Shown: positions 1-8,257 of the stretch, in pieces
How the letters are laid out: the number at the start of each line of letters is the position of its first letter
Numbering within the stretch: position 1 is the first letter of the stretch
NCBI RefSeq assembly: GCF_001261715.1
Contig: NZ_CVRU01000079.1
Coordinates: forward strand, 62,001 to 126,000
Length of the DNA stretch: 64,000 nucleotides
Origin: Dysgonomonas sp. HGC4
GTDB taxonomy: Bacteria; Bacteroidota; Bacteroidia; Bacteroidales; Dysgonomonadaceae
Reading direction: 5' to 3'
Notes under the pieces: generated by a model
Databases searched by the model: none
Seen by the model: only the letters and a program-made list of their open reading frames with translations
Told to the model about the DNA's origin: nothing
Position numbers and translations under genes: made by a program

Positions 1-561
1 TTGTCTCCTCAACAAATACGGACAGCAGCACTTGAAACCCTATCGGAGAACCTGAGTGATGGAGTTATTGCTCCTCTTTTTTGGTACTTATTATTAGGTG
101 TTCCTGGAATGCTTGCATACAAAATGATTAACACGCTTGATTCGATGATCGGATATAAAAACGAACGTTATAAAGACTTCGGATGCTGGGCTGCTCATAT
201 TGATGACATTGTCAATTATATCCCTGCTCGATTCACCGCTTTATTAATGCTTCTTGTTAGTGGCAGGTTATCTTTATTATCTTTCGTATCTAAATACGGA
301 TCGCAACACGCCAGCCCCAATTCGGGCTACCCCGAATCTGCTTTAGCAGGAATCCTTGATTGTAGATTTGGAGGTCCAAATTATTATTTCGGGCAGCTAG
401 TAGACAAACCATACATAGGAATTACAGACAGGGCTATCATCACTGAAGATATGCAACTAGCTGTCAGTATAAATCAACGAACAGAGATACTAATGATTTT
501 AATAATCATTGTGCTAAGTATTACAAATATATTCCCTTTACTTAATTTAAATTTATCATGA
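1..561 (+). CDS. cbiB: Adenosylcobinamide-phosphate synthase, C-terminal part (CbiB/CobD)
   Basis: Integral membrane enzyme of late cobalamin synthesis that joins adenosylcobyric acid to an aminopropanol arm. Only the C-terminal 186 residues lie in the window; the reading frame is open at base 1, so the TTG there is not a demonstrated start. Recognisable family stretches are ALETLSENLSDGVIAPLFWY, the following hydrophobic segment ending in GMLAYKMINTLDSMIGY, and the GCWAAHIDDIVNYIPAR loop. A final hydrophobic segment closes the protein. It overlaps the next gene by 4 nt (ATGA), which indicates translational coupling in a cobalamin operon. The family call is secure; substrate details are inferred from the family. 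Confidence 0.93.
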   Translation: MSPQQIRTAALETLSENLSDGVIAPLFWYLLLGVPGMLAYKMINTLDSMIGYKNERYKDFGCWAAHIDDIVNYIPARFTALLMLLVSGRLSLLSFVSKYGSQHASPNSGYPESALAGILDCRFGGPNYYFGQLVDKPYIGITDRAIITEDMQLAVSINQRTEILMILIIIVLSITNIFPLLNLNLS

Positions 562-1124
562 AAATATATACTAAAGGCGGCGACAAAGGCAAGACCGGAA
601 TACATGGAGGTCAGCGCGTTGACAAAGACGATATTCGCATCGAAGCTAACGGATGCATTGACGAATTGAATTCGATGATTGGAGTTGTACGAGCTTATCT
701 TACACGCGAACACGAATGGCAACCTATATTATTTAAGATTCAAACCGAATTAATGGTAATAATGTCTCATGTTGCAACTCCTTCTGAGATGCGAGAAAAG
801 AATCCTAACAAACTTCCTGAAGATTTGGCTAAATTCTGCGAAGAGTGTATGGATAACATGACCGACAGAATGGGTGAAAGTAAAACCTTTGTTTTACCGG
901 GTGGAACGCTAGTCTCGGCTCATTTACAATTAGCTAGAACTATTGCACGCAGAAGCGAACGCCGTTTATGGACATTGAATAAACAAGATGAAGTTCCTGC
1001 AAGTATCCTTCAATTTATAAACCGTTTATCCGATCTATTCTTCACAATGGCTCGTTTCGAAATGTTTCAAGAAGGAGCTGACGAGGAACGCTGGCACGAC
1101 TTTTTATACAAGAGAAGATCATAA
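558..1124 (+). CDS. Cob(I)alamin adenosyltransferase, PduO type
   Basis: ATP:corrinoid adenosyltransferase of the PduO family, a soluble trimeric enzyme that attaches the 5'-deoxyadenosyl group to reduced cobalt. The N-terminus MKIYTKGGDKGKTGI is the ATP-binding signature of this family, followed by RIEANGCIDELNSMIG. The C-terminal half has the conserved ARTIARRSERR basic segment and FINRLSDLFFTMAR. The length of 188 residues is normal. The ATG lies inside the stop of cbiB. The 82 nt downstream to cobU contain a perfect 8-bp AT-rich hairpin (1163-1181), which is too weak to call a terminator. The gene probably belongs to the cbiB-cobU transcription unit. Confidence 0.95.
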   Translation: MKIYTKGGDKGKTGIHGGQRVDKDDIRIEANGCIDELNSMIGVVRAYLTREHEWQPILFKIQTELMVIMSHVATPSEMREKNPNKLPEDLAKFCEECMDNMTDRMGESKTFVLPGGTLVSAHLQLARTIARRSERRLWTLNKQDEVPASILQFINRLSDLFFTMARFEMFQEGADEERWHDFLYKRRS

Positions 1125-1206
1125 ATCTCTTCTTATTGCTATCAATTAATACAACAGCAACAGATATTATAAAATAATATCCTCATTAATAATTTGCAAA
1201 GCTTCT

Positions 1207-1719
1207 ATGAGTAAAAAAATCATATTAATCACTGGAGGACAACGATCGGGTAAAAGTGGTTATGCTCAACAATTGGCACTATCTTTATCCGATAACCCTG
1301 TATATTTGGCAACTTCCCGCATATGGGACGAAGAGCACCAAAAGCGTATAGAGCGCCACAAGGCAGATAGAGGTACTGAATGGACTAATATAGAAGAAGA
1401 GAAACAATTAAGCCTCCATCAGCTCGAGAACCGCACTATTCTTGTAGACTGTGTCACACTATGGGCTACAAATTTTTTCTTTGATAATGATTCTGATGTA
1501 GAGCTTTCTTTATCTATGCTAAAAGAAGAATTTGATAAACTGACTCAACAAGAAGCTCAATTCATCTTTGTAACCAATGAGATTGGACTCGGAGGTACTA
1601 CCGAAAACAAAGTCCAAAGACTATTCACCGATCTGCAAGGATGGATCAATCAATACATTGCCTCCAAAGCAGATCAGGTATATTTTATGGTTTCGGGGAT
1701 TCCTATGAAAGTAAAGTAG
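1207..1719 (+). CDS. cobU: Bifunctional adenosylcobinamide kinase / guanylyltransferase
   Basis: Phosphorylates adenosylcobinamide and then transfers GMP to give adenosylcobinamide-GDP, the activated form needed for nucleotide-loop assembly. The Walker A motif is GGQRSGKSGYAQ near residues 10-21. Other family marks are YLATSRIWDEEHQKRIERHKADR, the TLWATN stretch after VDCV, and FVTNEIGLGGT. It ends with VSGIPMKVK, a normal CobU terminus, so at 170 residues it is complete. The usual next genes (cobT, cobS, cobC) are not here: a convergent lipoprotein gene follows after 10 nt. The assignment is strong. Confidence 0.95.
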   Translation: MSKKIILITGGQRSGKSGYAQQLALSLSDNPVYLATSRIWDEEHQKRIERHKADRGTEWTNIEEEKQLSLHQLENRTILVDCVTLWATNFFFDNDSDVELSLSMLKEEFDKLTQQEAQFIFVTNEIGLGGTTENKVQRLFTDLQGWINQYIASKADQVYFMVSGIPMKVK

Positions 1720-1745
1720 GTACTATATTTCACTGTACTTTACTT
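1709..1745. repeat. 10-bp inverted repeat spanning two convergent stop codons
   Basis: AAGTAAAGTA (1709-1718) and TACTTTACTT (1736-1745) are perfect complements separated by 17 nt. The left arm covers the end of cobU and the right arm lies in the last codons of the opposing lipoprotein gene. No T-run follows on either strand, so this is not a canonical intrinsic terminator. It could still fold in both mRNAs and mark or protect their 3' ends. Confidence 0.5.
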
Positions 1746-2218
1746 AGTTGAATGCCATTTTTAGCAGCATATGCCATTTGCGCTTCTTCTAAAACAATTT
1801 CCTTTTGACCCAGTACAGTAGAAAGAGAATCGAGTGAATCATAATGAGCCACAATTTCTTCTTCAGCTAAAGCTTCCGCTTTATCCCCCAATTGCTCATA
1901 CACAGATAACACGTCCAAACATGTTCTCATATAGTCAACCAATGCGGTATTCATAGGCTCGTCCCTATTCGGCGAATTAAGATCTAGTACCTCTTCAATT
2001 GAATTATTGAGATAATTTTGCCCTGTTTTAACCCTGAATTTTAGAGAAGAAAAGTCTGATGGTGATTTCACTTGCTCAGCCCAACTATATACACTCTCCA
2101 TTTGTGAAACTGTGGAATTCCATTTGCTCACGTTTACATTTAAAACTTTATCACTATCGCCACATGAAAAGAAAGTAGCAGCAAAAAAGACTAAGCTCAA
2201 CAAATAATATTTTCCCAT
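1730..2218 (-). CDS. Small predicted lipoprotein of unknown function
   Basis: A 162-residue protein with a signal sequence ending in a lipobox-like FFSC (Cys about residue 19), so probably lipid-anchored after export. The mature part is hydrophilic and mostly helical in character, with motifs such as VYSWAEQVKSPSDF and LAEEEIVAHYDSLDSLS. I recognise no domain. It is a single gene, convergent with cobU and downstream of a terminator serving the SPOR-domain gene, so it is probably transcribed alone. The ATG at 2216-2218 is the only sensible start because it precedes the signal peptide directly. Confidence 0.7.
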   Translation of the reverse strand: MGKYYLLSLVFFAATFFSCGDSDKVLNVNVSKWNSTVSQMESVYSWAEQVKSPSDFSSLKFRVKTGQNYLNNSIEEVLDLNSPNRDEPMNTALVDYMRTCLDVLSVYEQLGDKAEALAEEEIVAHYDSLDSLSTVLGQKEIVLEEAQMAYAAKNGIQLSKVQ

Positions 2219-2300
2219 AAGTAGTTTTAGTTAGTAGTAATACAATAAATTGAAGAGTACAAATATCAGATTTAATATTTACACAACCTCACTTGAATAA

Positions 2301-2330
2301 AAAAAGCTGCCTTTATCAGACAGCTTTTTT
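2301..2330 (-). terminator. Intrinsic terminator after the HU-like/SPOR gene
   Basis: AAAAAGCTG (2301-2309) pairs with CAGCTTTTT (2321-2329) around an 11-nt loop. On the minus strand the stem is followed by a run of T. It lies 25 nt downstream of the stop of the gene at 2355-3452. Confidence 0.85.
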
Positions 2331-2354
2331 TATTTCTTATATAATATATTTCTC

Positions 2355-3452
2355 TTAATTCCTTTTAGTAAACACCCAAGCATCATCCAACTTAGGATTA
2401 TTCTTTCTGAATGAAGCCAGATACTTTTCAGCCTGAGTTTTATCTTCAAAAGAAGCAATATAAATTCGGTTTCTATCCCCTGCATTAACTATATTAGCAT
2501 CCTTATATCCTTGACTTTTAAATCTACCTAAAGCTTTCTCCGCTTCAGACTTGCTACCAGCACTTCCTATAATTACAAAGAACTTAGGTTCTACTGCTTT
2601 TTTCACTTTAGGAGTCTCAGCTATGGGTGTAACCTTAGTTACTTTAGCCGTTTCAACTTTTTGACTTATCGCAGGAGTCGCTTTCTTCTCTATTTTGGGT
2701 TCTTCTTTCTTTACTTCTACCTCTACCGTTGGCTTTTCAGTTTCAACTTTAGTTTCAGTAATCAAAGCAGGCTCTTCCGAAGATATAGCTAACAAGTTCT
2801 CCACAGATGTAACTTCCGCTTCGGGCTTACTAGATATTGTAGCTGATGTAGAAATAAGATCTGCAAAGAATCCCGATTTCTGTATATTAGTATTTTCATT
2901 CTCCGAAATTGGAGTAGAAGTTACAAAAAACACCAAGATAGCTGCTACTGCCGCGCCAACGCCGGCAAAGGCTCTTCTATAAAGCGAACGCTTGGTTGTA
3001 ATAACTGATATCTTCTGTATTTCCTGAATATCAACTAATCTCTTAATATCTAAGGTAGATAAACCAAATGTTTCAGGATGAAATGCAGATAAGTTACTAT
3101 TTGATTCGAAATGCAGACGACTTTCGGCATCTAGCGAAAGTTTACCTAATTGCCCGATCTGAACAGGTTGTCTAAGACTCAAAATAGTATTAAGTCTCTT
3201 TACTACATCAGTCAATCGTTTGCAGGCAACATCATATGAAATAGAATATGCATTCATATAAGACTCTGCCAACAAACCATCATTATACTTCAATTCGGGA
3301 TTAAAACCTACGCTAACTCTAGGTGCAATAATAGAACCATCGGAAGCCATTTTTGCCACCTCACGATTCAACACAAAACCTCCAAAATCGGGTATAATCA
3401 CACAGTCATGTTTCTGTATCAGGTAATCTATATGTGATGTAAATTCTTTCAT
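2355..3452 (-). CDS. HU-like domain and SPOR domain membrane protein
   Basis: A 365-residue protein with an unusual domain order. Residues 1 to about 135 resemble the paired HU-related (CCDC81-type) domains of Bacteroidetes, with a beginning like HIDYLIQKHDCVIIPDFGGF. A single membrane segment (FAGVGAAVAAILVFFV) follows at about residues 163-178. Then comes a Lys/Glu/Pro/Val-rich linker and a C-terminal SPOR fold (FFVIIGSAGSKSEAEKALGRF...YIASFEDKTQAEKYLASFR). SPOR domains bind denuded septal peptidoglycan, so a cell-envelope or division role is likely; the function of the cytoplasmic HU-like part is not known to me. A TATATTTG -7 box on the minus strand at 3457-3464 sits almost on the ATG, suggesting a very short leader or leaderless mRNA. 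Confidence 0.85.
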   Translation of the reverse strand: MKEFTSHIDYLIQKHDCVIIPDFGGFVLNREVAKMASDGSIIAPRVSVGFNPELKYNDGLLAESYMNAYSISYDVACKRLTDVVKRLNTILSLRQPVQIGQLGKLSLDAESRLHFESNSNLSAFHPETFGLSTLDIKRLVDIQEIQKISVITTKRSLYRRAFAGVGAAVAAILVFFVTSTPISENENTNIQKSGFFADLISTSATISSKPEAEVTSVENLLAISSEEPALITETKVETEKPTVEVEVKKEEPKIEKKATPAISQKVETAKVTKVTPIAETPKVKKAVEPKFFVIIGSAGSKSEAEKALGRFKSQGYKDANIVNAGDRNRIYIASFEDKTQAEKYLASFRKNNPKLDDAWVFTKRN

Positions 3453-3620
3453 ATTACAAATATAAGTTATAGTATTCGACTTACCATTCTTTTAAAACTT
3501 AAAAGCAGATAGATAATTTTTATATCTATTAATCGTCTGAAATCCAATACTGATAAAGAATAGCGCAAATTTAGGGCTTGCAAAAAACACAAATAATGCT
3601 TAATAACATATAAATATAGA

Positions 3621-3657
3621 ACACTACAAATTGAAATATTGGCTAACATTGTAGTGT
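3621..3657 (-). terminator. Hairpin after the exopolysaccharide operon
   Basis: ACACTACAA (3621-3629) and TTGTAGTGT (3649-3657) form a perfect 9-bp stem with a 19-nt loop, 19 nt past the stop of the last glycosyltransferase gene. The tract after the stem on the minus strand is only moderately T-rich (TCTATATTTATATG), so it is a weak terminator or an RNA 3'-end structure. Nothing else is evident in 3453-3675. Confidence 0.5.
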
Positions 3658-3675
3658 CGAACCTTGAATCTAATA

Positions 3676-4779
3676 CTATTTACTTTTCAGCACCTCATTA
3701 AACACATTTTCATATCTTAAGACTATTGATTTCCAAGAATATTCACTTCTAACCTTAGCCACGTTGTCACTAATAGATAACAATCTTTTATCCTTATTTG
3801 TTTCTGGAAATTCGTTTATAATAGTACTTATTTCATTACTACCATTAAAATAAAAAGCATTTTGCTCCAATACGGCCTTATTAAAGGGATTGTTGTGTGC
3901 TACTATAAAACTTTGCGAAGCCATAGCTTCCAAGAGCGATGGATTAGTGCCACCAACAGAGTGTCCATGAAAATATAATGCTGAGTAATGGCGAAGATTG
4001 TCTAATACTTCTTTATTATATATCCCTCCAAGAAAATGCACATCTTTAGCCTTATACTTCTGTTGAAGGAACTTACCATATTTAGTTTCGACATTACCAA
4101 TAACCAAGAACGGACGAGCGTCTTTCGCTAGTACATAGCCATCCAGAATCATCTCAATATTATTCTCCGGCTCAAGGCGAGCTACTAATAAAAAATACTG
4201 ATGAGCAGCAATACTATAATCTGATAGAATATTTTCATCAAATTGATCTACAACATCTGCACCATAAGCAATACAAAATGAATCAGTATTAAACTCCGCC
4301 TTGTAATATTGTTGAATGGCTAAGTTATCGGAAACTAAGTAATCTGATTTTCTAACAGCCAGTTTTTCCAATCGCTTAATTAATTGTCTTGTAAAATAAT
4401 TCCATTTACTTCTCTTCCACTCTATCCCATCCATATTTGTAATTACAATAGGTGAGTCTTTCTTCAACAAATAATATGAAGGTGCATTACTATGATAACC
4501 TGCTTCATAGATAATATCAAAGTCTTGCTTTAGAGCATCCTTTAAACATAAGTAATCATAAATAAAATTGGCTGCTGCTCCTATCTGCTTTTCGGGACTA
4601 TAAATTTTCTTTATTACGACACCTTTAAAATCAGGTTGATTGTATTCATGAAAATGTACATTATATACTGTAACTGAGTGTCCAAGCTTTACCAACTCCA
4701 CAGACAAATACTCTGCAAATTGTTCGAATCCTCCATAATTGTTGGGGATGCCTCTTGTTCCCAGTATTGCTATTTTCAT
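3676..4779 (-). CDS. Glycosyltransferase, GT4 with DUF1972-type N-terminus
   Basis: A 367-residue GT-B fold glycosyltransferase. The N-terminus MKIAILGTRGIPNNYGGFEQ is the hallmark of the DUF1972 (rhamnosyltransferase-like) subgroup of GT4. The C-terminal donor-binding half carries LLVARLEPENNIEMILDGY and GGTNPSLLEAMAS, the E-x7-E type region. It is the last gene of the exopolysaccharide operon and overlaps the preceding gene by 4 nt (ATG and stop share bases 4776-4779). It probably adds one sugar of the repeat unit to the lipid-linked intermediate at the inner face of the membrane. The sugar donor cannot be deduced. Confidence 0.88.
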   Translation of the reverse strand: MKIAILGTRGIPNNYGGFEQFAEYLSVELVKLGHSVTVYNVHFHEYNQPDFKGVVIKKIYSPEKQIGAAANFIYDYLCLKDALKQDFDIIYEAGYHSNAPSYYLLKKDSPIVITNMDGIEWKRSKWNYFTRQLIKRLEKLAVRKSDYLVSDNLAIQQYYKAEFNTDSFCIAYGADVVDQFDENILSDYSIAAHQYFLLVARLEPENNIEMILDGYVLAKDARPFLVIGNVETKYGKFLQQKYKAKDVHFLGGIYNKEVLDNLRHYSALYFHGHSVGGTNPSLLEAMASQSFIVAHNNPFNKAVLEQNAFYFNGSNEISTIINEFPETNKDKRLLSISDNVAKVRSEYSWKSIVLRYENVFNEVLKSK

Positions 4780-5969
4780 TTATAGATCAATTCATTATAA
4801 ACTGTCAATAATTGTTTCAGATACTTGTCTTCTGAAAACTTAGATAAGCTTTGATATCCATTTTCAGCCATTTCCGAATATTCTTCATTTGATAATACAA
4901 TTGCTTTGAGAATTGTTTCTTTCAAGCTCTGTACATTTCCTGCTTCAAATAAAAAACCATTCTTACTATGTTGTACAATCTCTGGGATTGCTCCTATATC
5001 TGATGCTATAACAGGAGTACCCTGAGCCAAGCTTTCGGTACACGATAACCCGAATGTTTCATTCCATTCAGATGGCACAATAGTATATTGCGCGTTATAG
5101 ATAATAGATTGCACCTCATCTTTACTCTTAAAACCCAGCAATTCTACATTAGGCGGAATTTCAGTCAGAGACAAATCCCCTACTCCTGCAATTTTAAGTT
5201 TTAGATCAGGCAATTGTTTCATTGCCGACAATAATGTTCTAATTCCCTTTTCGCGAGAGAGTCGCCCGAAATACAGCAAATAATCACCTTTCTTTATATC
5301 TTTTGGAGTATCTACTTTAACCGGATTATAAATCACAATCGACTTATCTGATATATCTTTATTAAAGTCCTCATGCTTCTTATAGACAAAATTACTGACA
5401 CAGATAAATCGATCTACATATTTTTCTGTCTTATAAAACAATCGCCGATAATACATTTCCATTGTAAGAAGACTACTTTCCACAAAGCTACCTTTGGCAC
5501 ATCGGGTAAACATGCAATTTAAATAATTACCATTGATACACCTTTCGCAAATCTGCAAGGTCCTATCTAATAACAAATAAGAAGGACAAATCTGCCGATA
5601 CTCGTGCAAAGTCATTACTATTGGAATATTATGTTTTTTAAGAACAGGCAATATAGAATTCGAAAAACTATTCTGATATAAATGGATATGTGCAATACCC
5701 GGTTTCTCCTTTTCTATGATCAATTCCACCATTTTAGCTGCGGAATGATTATAAAAAAAAGAAGGCAGATTATATATCTTTTCAATCAGAGAAGCACTCC
5801 TTTTCGGATATGATATAGTATAAGTAGGATTATAGGCCACCTCCCCCTCATCCGTTGATAAGAGAATCACATCATGTCCATCTGCTTTGAGTAAACCTAT
5901 TGTATCGAACAATACAGTTTCGGTTCCTCCTTTCAGCGATGGATATTTATTGATCTGGAGTATTTTCAT
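4776..5969 (-). CDS. Glycosyltransferase family 4
   Basis: A 397-residue GT-B glycosyltransferase. The N-terminal acceptor domain starts MKILQINKYPSLKGGTETVL, with a cysteine-rich insert around residues 125-160 (CPSYLLLDRTLQICERCING...CMFTRCAKGS) that occurs in many GT4 proteins. The C-terminal domain has YFGRLSREKGIRTLLSA and the donor-site motif WNETFGLSCTESLAQGTPVI. It overlaps both neighbours by 4 nt, so translation is coupled through the glycosyltransferase block. It is likely to extend the exopolysaccharide repeat unit; donor and linkage are unknown. Confidence 0.88.
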   Translation of the reverse strand: MKILQINKYPSLKGGTETVLFDTIGLLKADGHDVILLSTDEGEVAYNPTYTISYPKRSASLIEKIYNLPSFFYNHSAAKMVELIIEKEKPGIAHIHLYQNSFSNSILPVLKKHNIPIVMTLHEYRQICPSYLLLDRTLQICERCINGNYLNCMFTRCAKGSFVESSLLTMEMYYRRLFYKTEKYVDRFICVSNFVYKKHEDFNKDISDKSIVIYNPVKVDTPKDIKKGDYLLYFGRLSREKGIRTLLSAMKQLPDLKLKIAGVGDLSLTEIPPNVELLGFKSKDEVQSIIYNAQYTIVPSEWNETFGLSCTESLAQGTPVIASDIGAIPEIVQHSKNGFLFEAGNVQSLKETILKAIVLSNEEYSEMAENGYQSLSKFSEDKYLKQLLTVYNELIYK

Positions 5970-7120
5970 TTACTATTTCCCTTAATAACCTCATTAAATA
6001 AACTAATCCATTTGGGCATAATATACTCAGGAAGAAAACGCTGTGCATTTACTTTTGCCTTTTGTCCCATTTCTATTCTTAAATCCTCATTTTCAATTAG
6101 CAATATTATCTTTTGAGCTAATCCCTCTATATTTTCAGTCTCTACTAGAAACCCATCTTCTCCGTCTTTAATTATTTCGGATGGGCCACTTGGGCAATCG
6201 AAAGAGATACAAGGTAATCCACATGCCATAGCTTCTGTAAGAACCAACCCAAAGCCTTCGTAAATGGAAGACATTACATAGACAGAACTTTTCAGATACT
6301 CCTTCACTATATTATTTGTTGGAGGATATATAGATATGCTAGAAGTTAGGTCCGCTTCCCTAATCATTCTATTGAGCATCTCCTTATCTTCTCCCTCTCC
6401 AAAGATTATAAGTTTCCATTCAGGATATTTTTTAGCAACTATTTGCCACACCTCAATTAATAACGGATAGCCCTTTTGTCGTGTTAATCTCCCAACACTT
6501 ATAATCCGCTTTTCGGTACAGAGACTTTGCTCTGATGGATAAAATGATAATGAATTGGGAATTACTTTCACATTTTTAATTTCACTCCACCTTTTTCGAT
6601 CTTCTTCCGTTAGCACAACAAAAGCATCGTATTTATTGATGTATCTGTGCTTTCTTTTCTCCCCTACAATAGCAATAACTCTTTTGAGTAAAGGAATAGA
6701 GTTCGACTTATATTCGATCGATTTATAAGGTTTGCTAAAATGAATTTCCGCTATTCTTTTACTACCGTCTTTTATTTCCGATAGAATAGACAATTCGTGA
6801 GTATAAGTAGATATACTTATGTCGGGTTTTATTTCATTCAGTAGAGCTTCTAGACGCAGACAATGCAGTCGTCTCTTTTTCAACTGAGTAGGCAATGCTT
6901 TGTAAATAGGTAAAGACTCTAACTCATCATAATTTATCTCTAAATCTACAAACTTAATTCGAGAAGAGAAATCAAAAAAATTGGCTTTATACTTTCTGTC
7001 AGTTGTTACTATAGTCACATCATAGCCCATAACATCCGCAAGGTAATTAGCCTTACTGCAAATGCTACGTTCCATACCTCCCGATTGAGAAGAATCTATG
7101 AGACAATATACAATTTTCAT
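5966..7120 (-). CDS. Glycosyltransferase family 4
   Basis: A 384-residue GT4 enzyme. N-terminal glycine motif QSGGMERSICSKANYLA; C-terminal ISVGRLTRQKGYPLLIEVW, FGEGEDKEMLNRMI and YEGFGLVLTEAMACGLPCI carry the nucleotide-sugar binding residues expected of the family. The gene begins 15 nt after the polymerase gene and overlaps the next gene by 4 nt. It is one of only three glycosyltransferases in the locus, so the repeat unit is probably short unless enzymes encoded elsewhere contribute. Confidence 0.88.
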   Translation of the reverse strand: MKIVYCLIDSSQSGGMERSICSKANYLADVMGYDVTIVTTDRKYKANFFDFSSRIKFVDLEINYDELESLPIYKALPTQLKKRRLHCLRLEALLNEIKPDISISTYTHELSILSEIKDGSKRIAEIHFSKPYKSIEYKSNSIPLLKRVIAIVGEKRKHRYINKYDAFVVLTEEDRKRWSEIKNVKVIPNSLSFYPSEQSLCTEKRIISVGRLTRQKGYPLLIEVWQIVAKKYPEWKLIIFGEGEDKEMLNRMIREADLTSSISIYPPTNNIVKEYLKSSVYVMSSIYEGFGLVLTEAMACGLPCISFDCPSGPSEIIKDGEDGFLVETENIEGLAQKIILLIENEDLRIEMGQKAKVNAQRFLPEYIMPKWISLFNEVIKGNSK

Positions 7121-7135
7121 TCGTCTTGAGTATTT

Positions 7136-8257
7136 TCAATCAAGCTGCTTGGGGTCTGTATCGAAAAGCTCCTCCTTGTTGTATCGGTATTTGTACAAGA
7201 GTACCCAAAACAGATTATTCCCTATAATTACACTGAATAAAAGCAAAGACTCCATAAGTCCATAAACCAGAAAACTTACAACAACAGCAATAATAATGAT
7301 ATTCTGCTGCTTCACAATATTCCTAATTGCAAAGAAGTATAAATATATGAAATATATGAACAGAAAAACGCCTGCTTCAAAAAGCAGATGCATATAACTA
7401 CTATCAATTATAATATAGTCAAATGCGGTTGTACCTAACAGATATTGTATGGGGACTAAGCTATCGAGCAATTGTTTATATAAAGTAAGGCGAGTACTAA
7501 CTAACATATTCAAAGCAGGATATTCTTCAACATTCTGAGCTAAATAGATAGTCAATGCAGTAAACAACAGAGGTAATATGTAAAGAATATACCGTGAATA
7601 ACCGATTCGATAATTAGGCTTTAACTTCATCCTTAGAGAATAGTAAAACAGAACTACACAGAAAGTAATGATCGTCAATATAAAACTACGGGAAACCGTC
7701 TCAGTATAAAGATAGATGGATAATAACATTAAAACACTCAGTAGAATCCAAACAAAATTTCTATATCTGGATAAATAACAATACAACAACAAGGATGTGA
7801 ATAATCCCCAATAATATATTGCAGCAATATTAGGATGTCCAAACCCAAAATCATATCGTACCCGAATAAGACTAAAAGTTTCGGACTGCATCATTCGTCC
7901 CGTTCCTACAAACAAAAACATTATGAAAACAGTAGTCCCCAATATGATTATATTGTATTTCAGATAGGTTTTCAGATTCAATGTAGATACGCACTGCATC
8001 AATATTATAGGCGTGAGTACGTTCAGTTTATAGGGTGTAAATTCGGCTAGAGAGATAATTACAAACAGACCTAAGCAATACAAATACTCACGTCTCATAG
8101 CAGCATAATCGAACGACAGGAGGAAAAAAACAACTGTGAGGACGGAGAGAATCTCCTGCCTTTCACCCAATACGACCGTAAAAAGGAATCTGAAATTGAG
8201 TATCAATAACAGAATAAATATACTAGGCTTCCGTATCTTTTCTAAAACCTCATTCAT
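7136..8257 (-). CDS. Wzy-like polysaccharide polymerase, multispan membrane protein
   Basis: A polytopic membrane protein of 373 residues with about ten hydrophobic segments, a large periplasmic loop before the last helices (YLAQNVEEYPALNMLVSTRLTLYKQL), and FGHPNIAAIYYWGL, reminiscent of O-antigen polymerase/ligase proteins. Wzy proteins are poorly conserved, so the call rests on topology and position between flippase and glycosyltransferases. I prefer the ATG at 8255-8257, which overlaps the TGA of the flippase gene (TGATG), over the GTG one codon upstream. Its role would be block polymerisation of exported repeat units. Confidence 0.75.
   Translation of the reverse strand: MNEVLEKIRKPSIFILLLILNFRFLFTVVLGERQEILSVLTVVFFLLSFDYAAMRREYLYCLGLFVIISLAEFTPYKLNVLTPIILMQCVSTLNLKTYLKYNIIILGTTVFIMFLFVGTGRMMQSETFSLIRVRYDFGFGHPNIAAIYYWGLFTSLLLYCYLSRYRNFVWILLSVLMLLSIYLYTETVSRSFILTIITFCVVLFYYSLRMKLKPNYRIGYSRYILYILPLLFTALTIYLAQNVEEYPALNMLVSTRLTLYKQLLDSLVPIQYLLGTTAFDYIIIDSSYMHLLFEAGVFLFIYFIYLYFFAIRNIVKQQNIIIIAVVVSFLVYGLMESLLLFSVIIGNNLFWVLLYKYRYNKEELFDTDPKQLD

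Noticed and set aside
1163-1181. Perfect 8-bp hairpin between the adenosyltransferase gene and cobU as a terminator
   Set aside because: All A/T apart from the end pair and lacking a T-run; the operon most likely continues into cobU.
3467-3649. 60-residue minus-strand frame between the exopolysaccharide operon and the SPOR gene
   Set aside because: It overlaps the hairpin at 3621-3657, is Leu/Ile/Tyr-rich as expected for translated AT-rich noncoding DNA, and has no recognisable feature.
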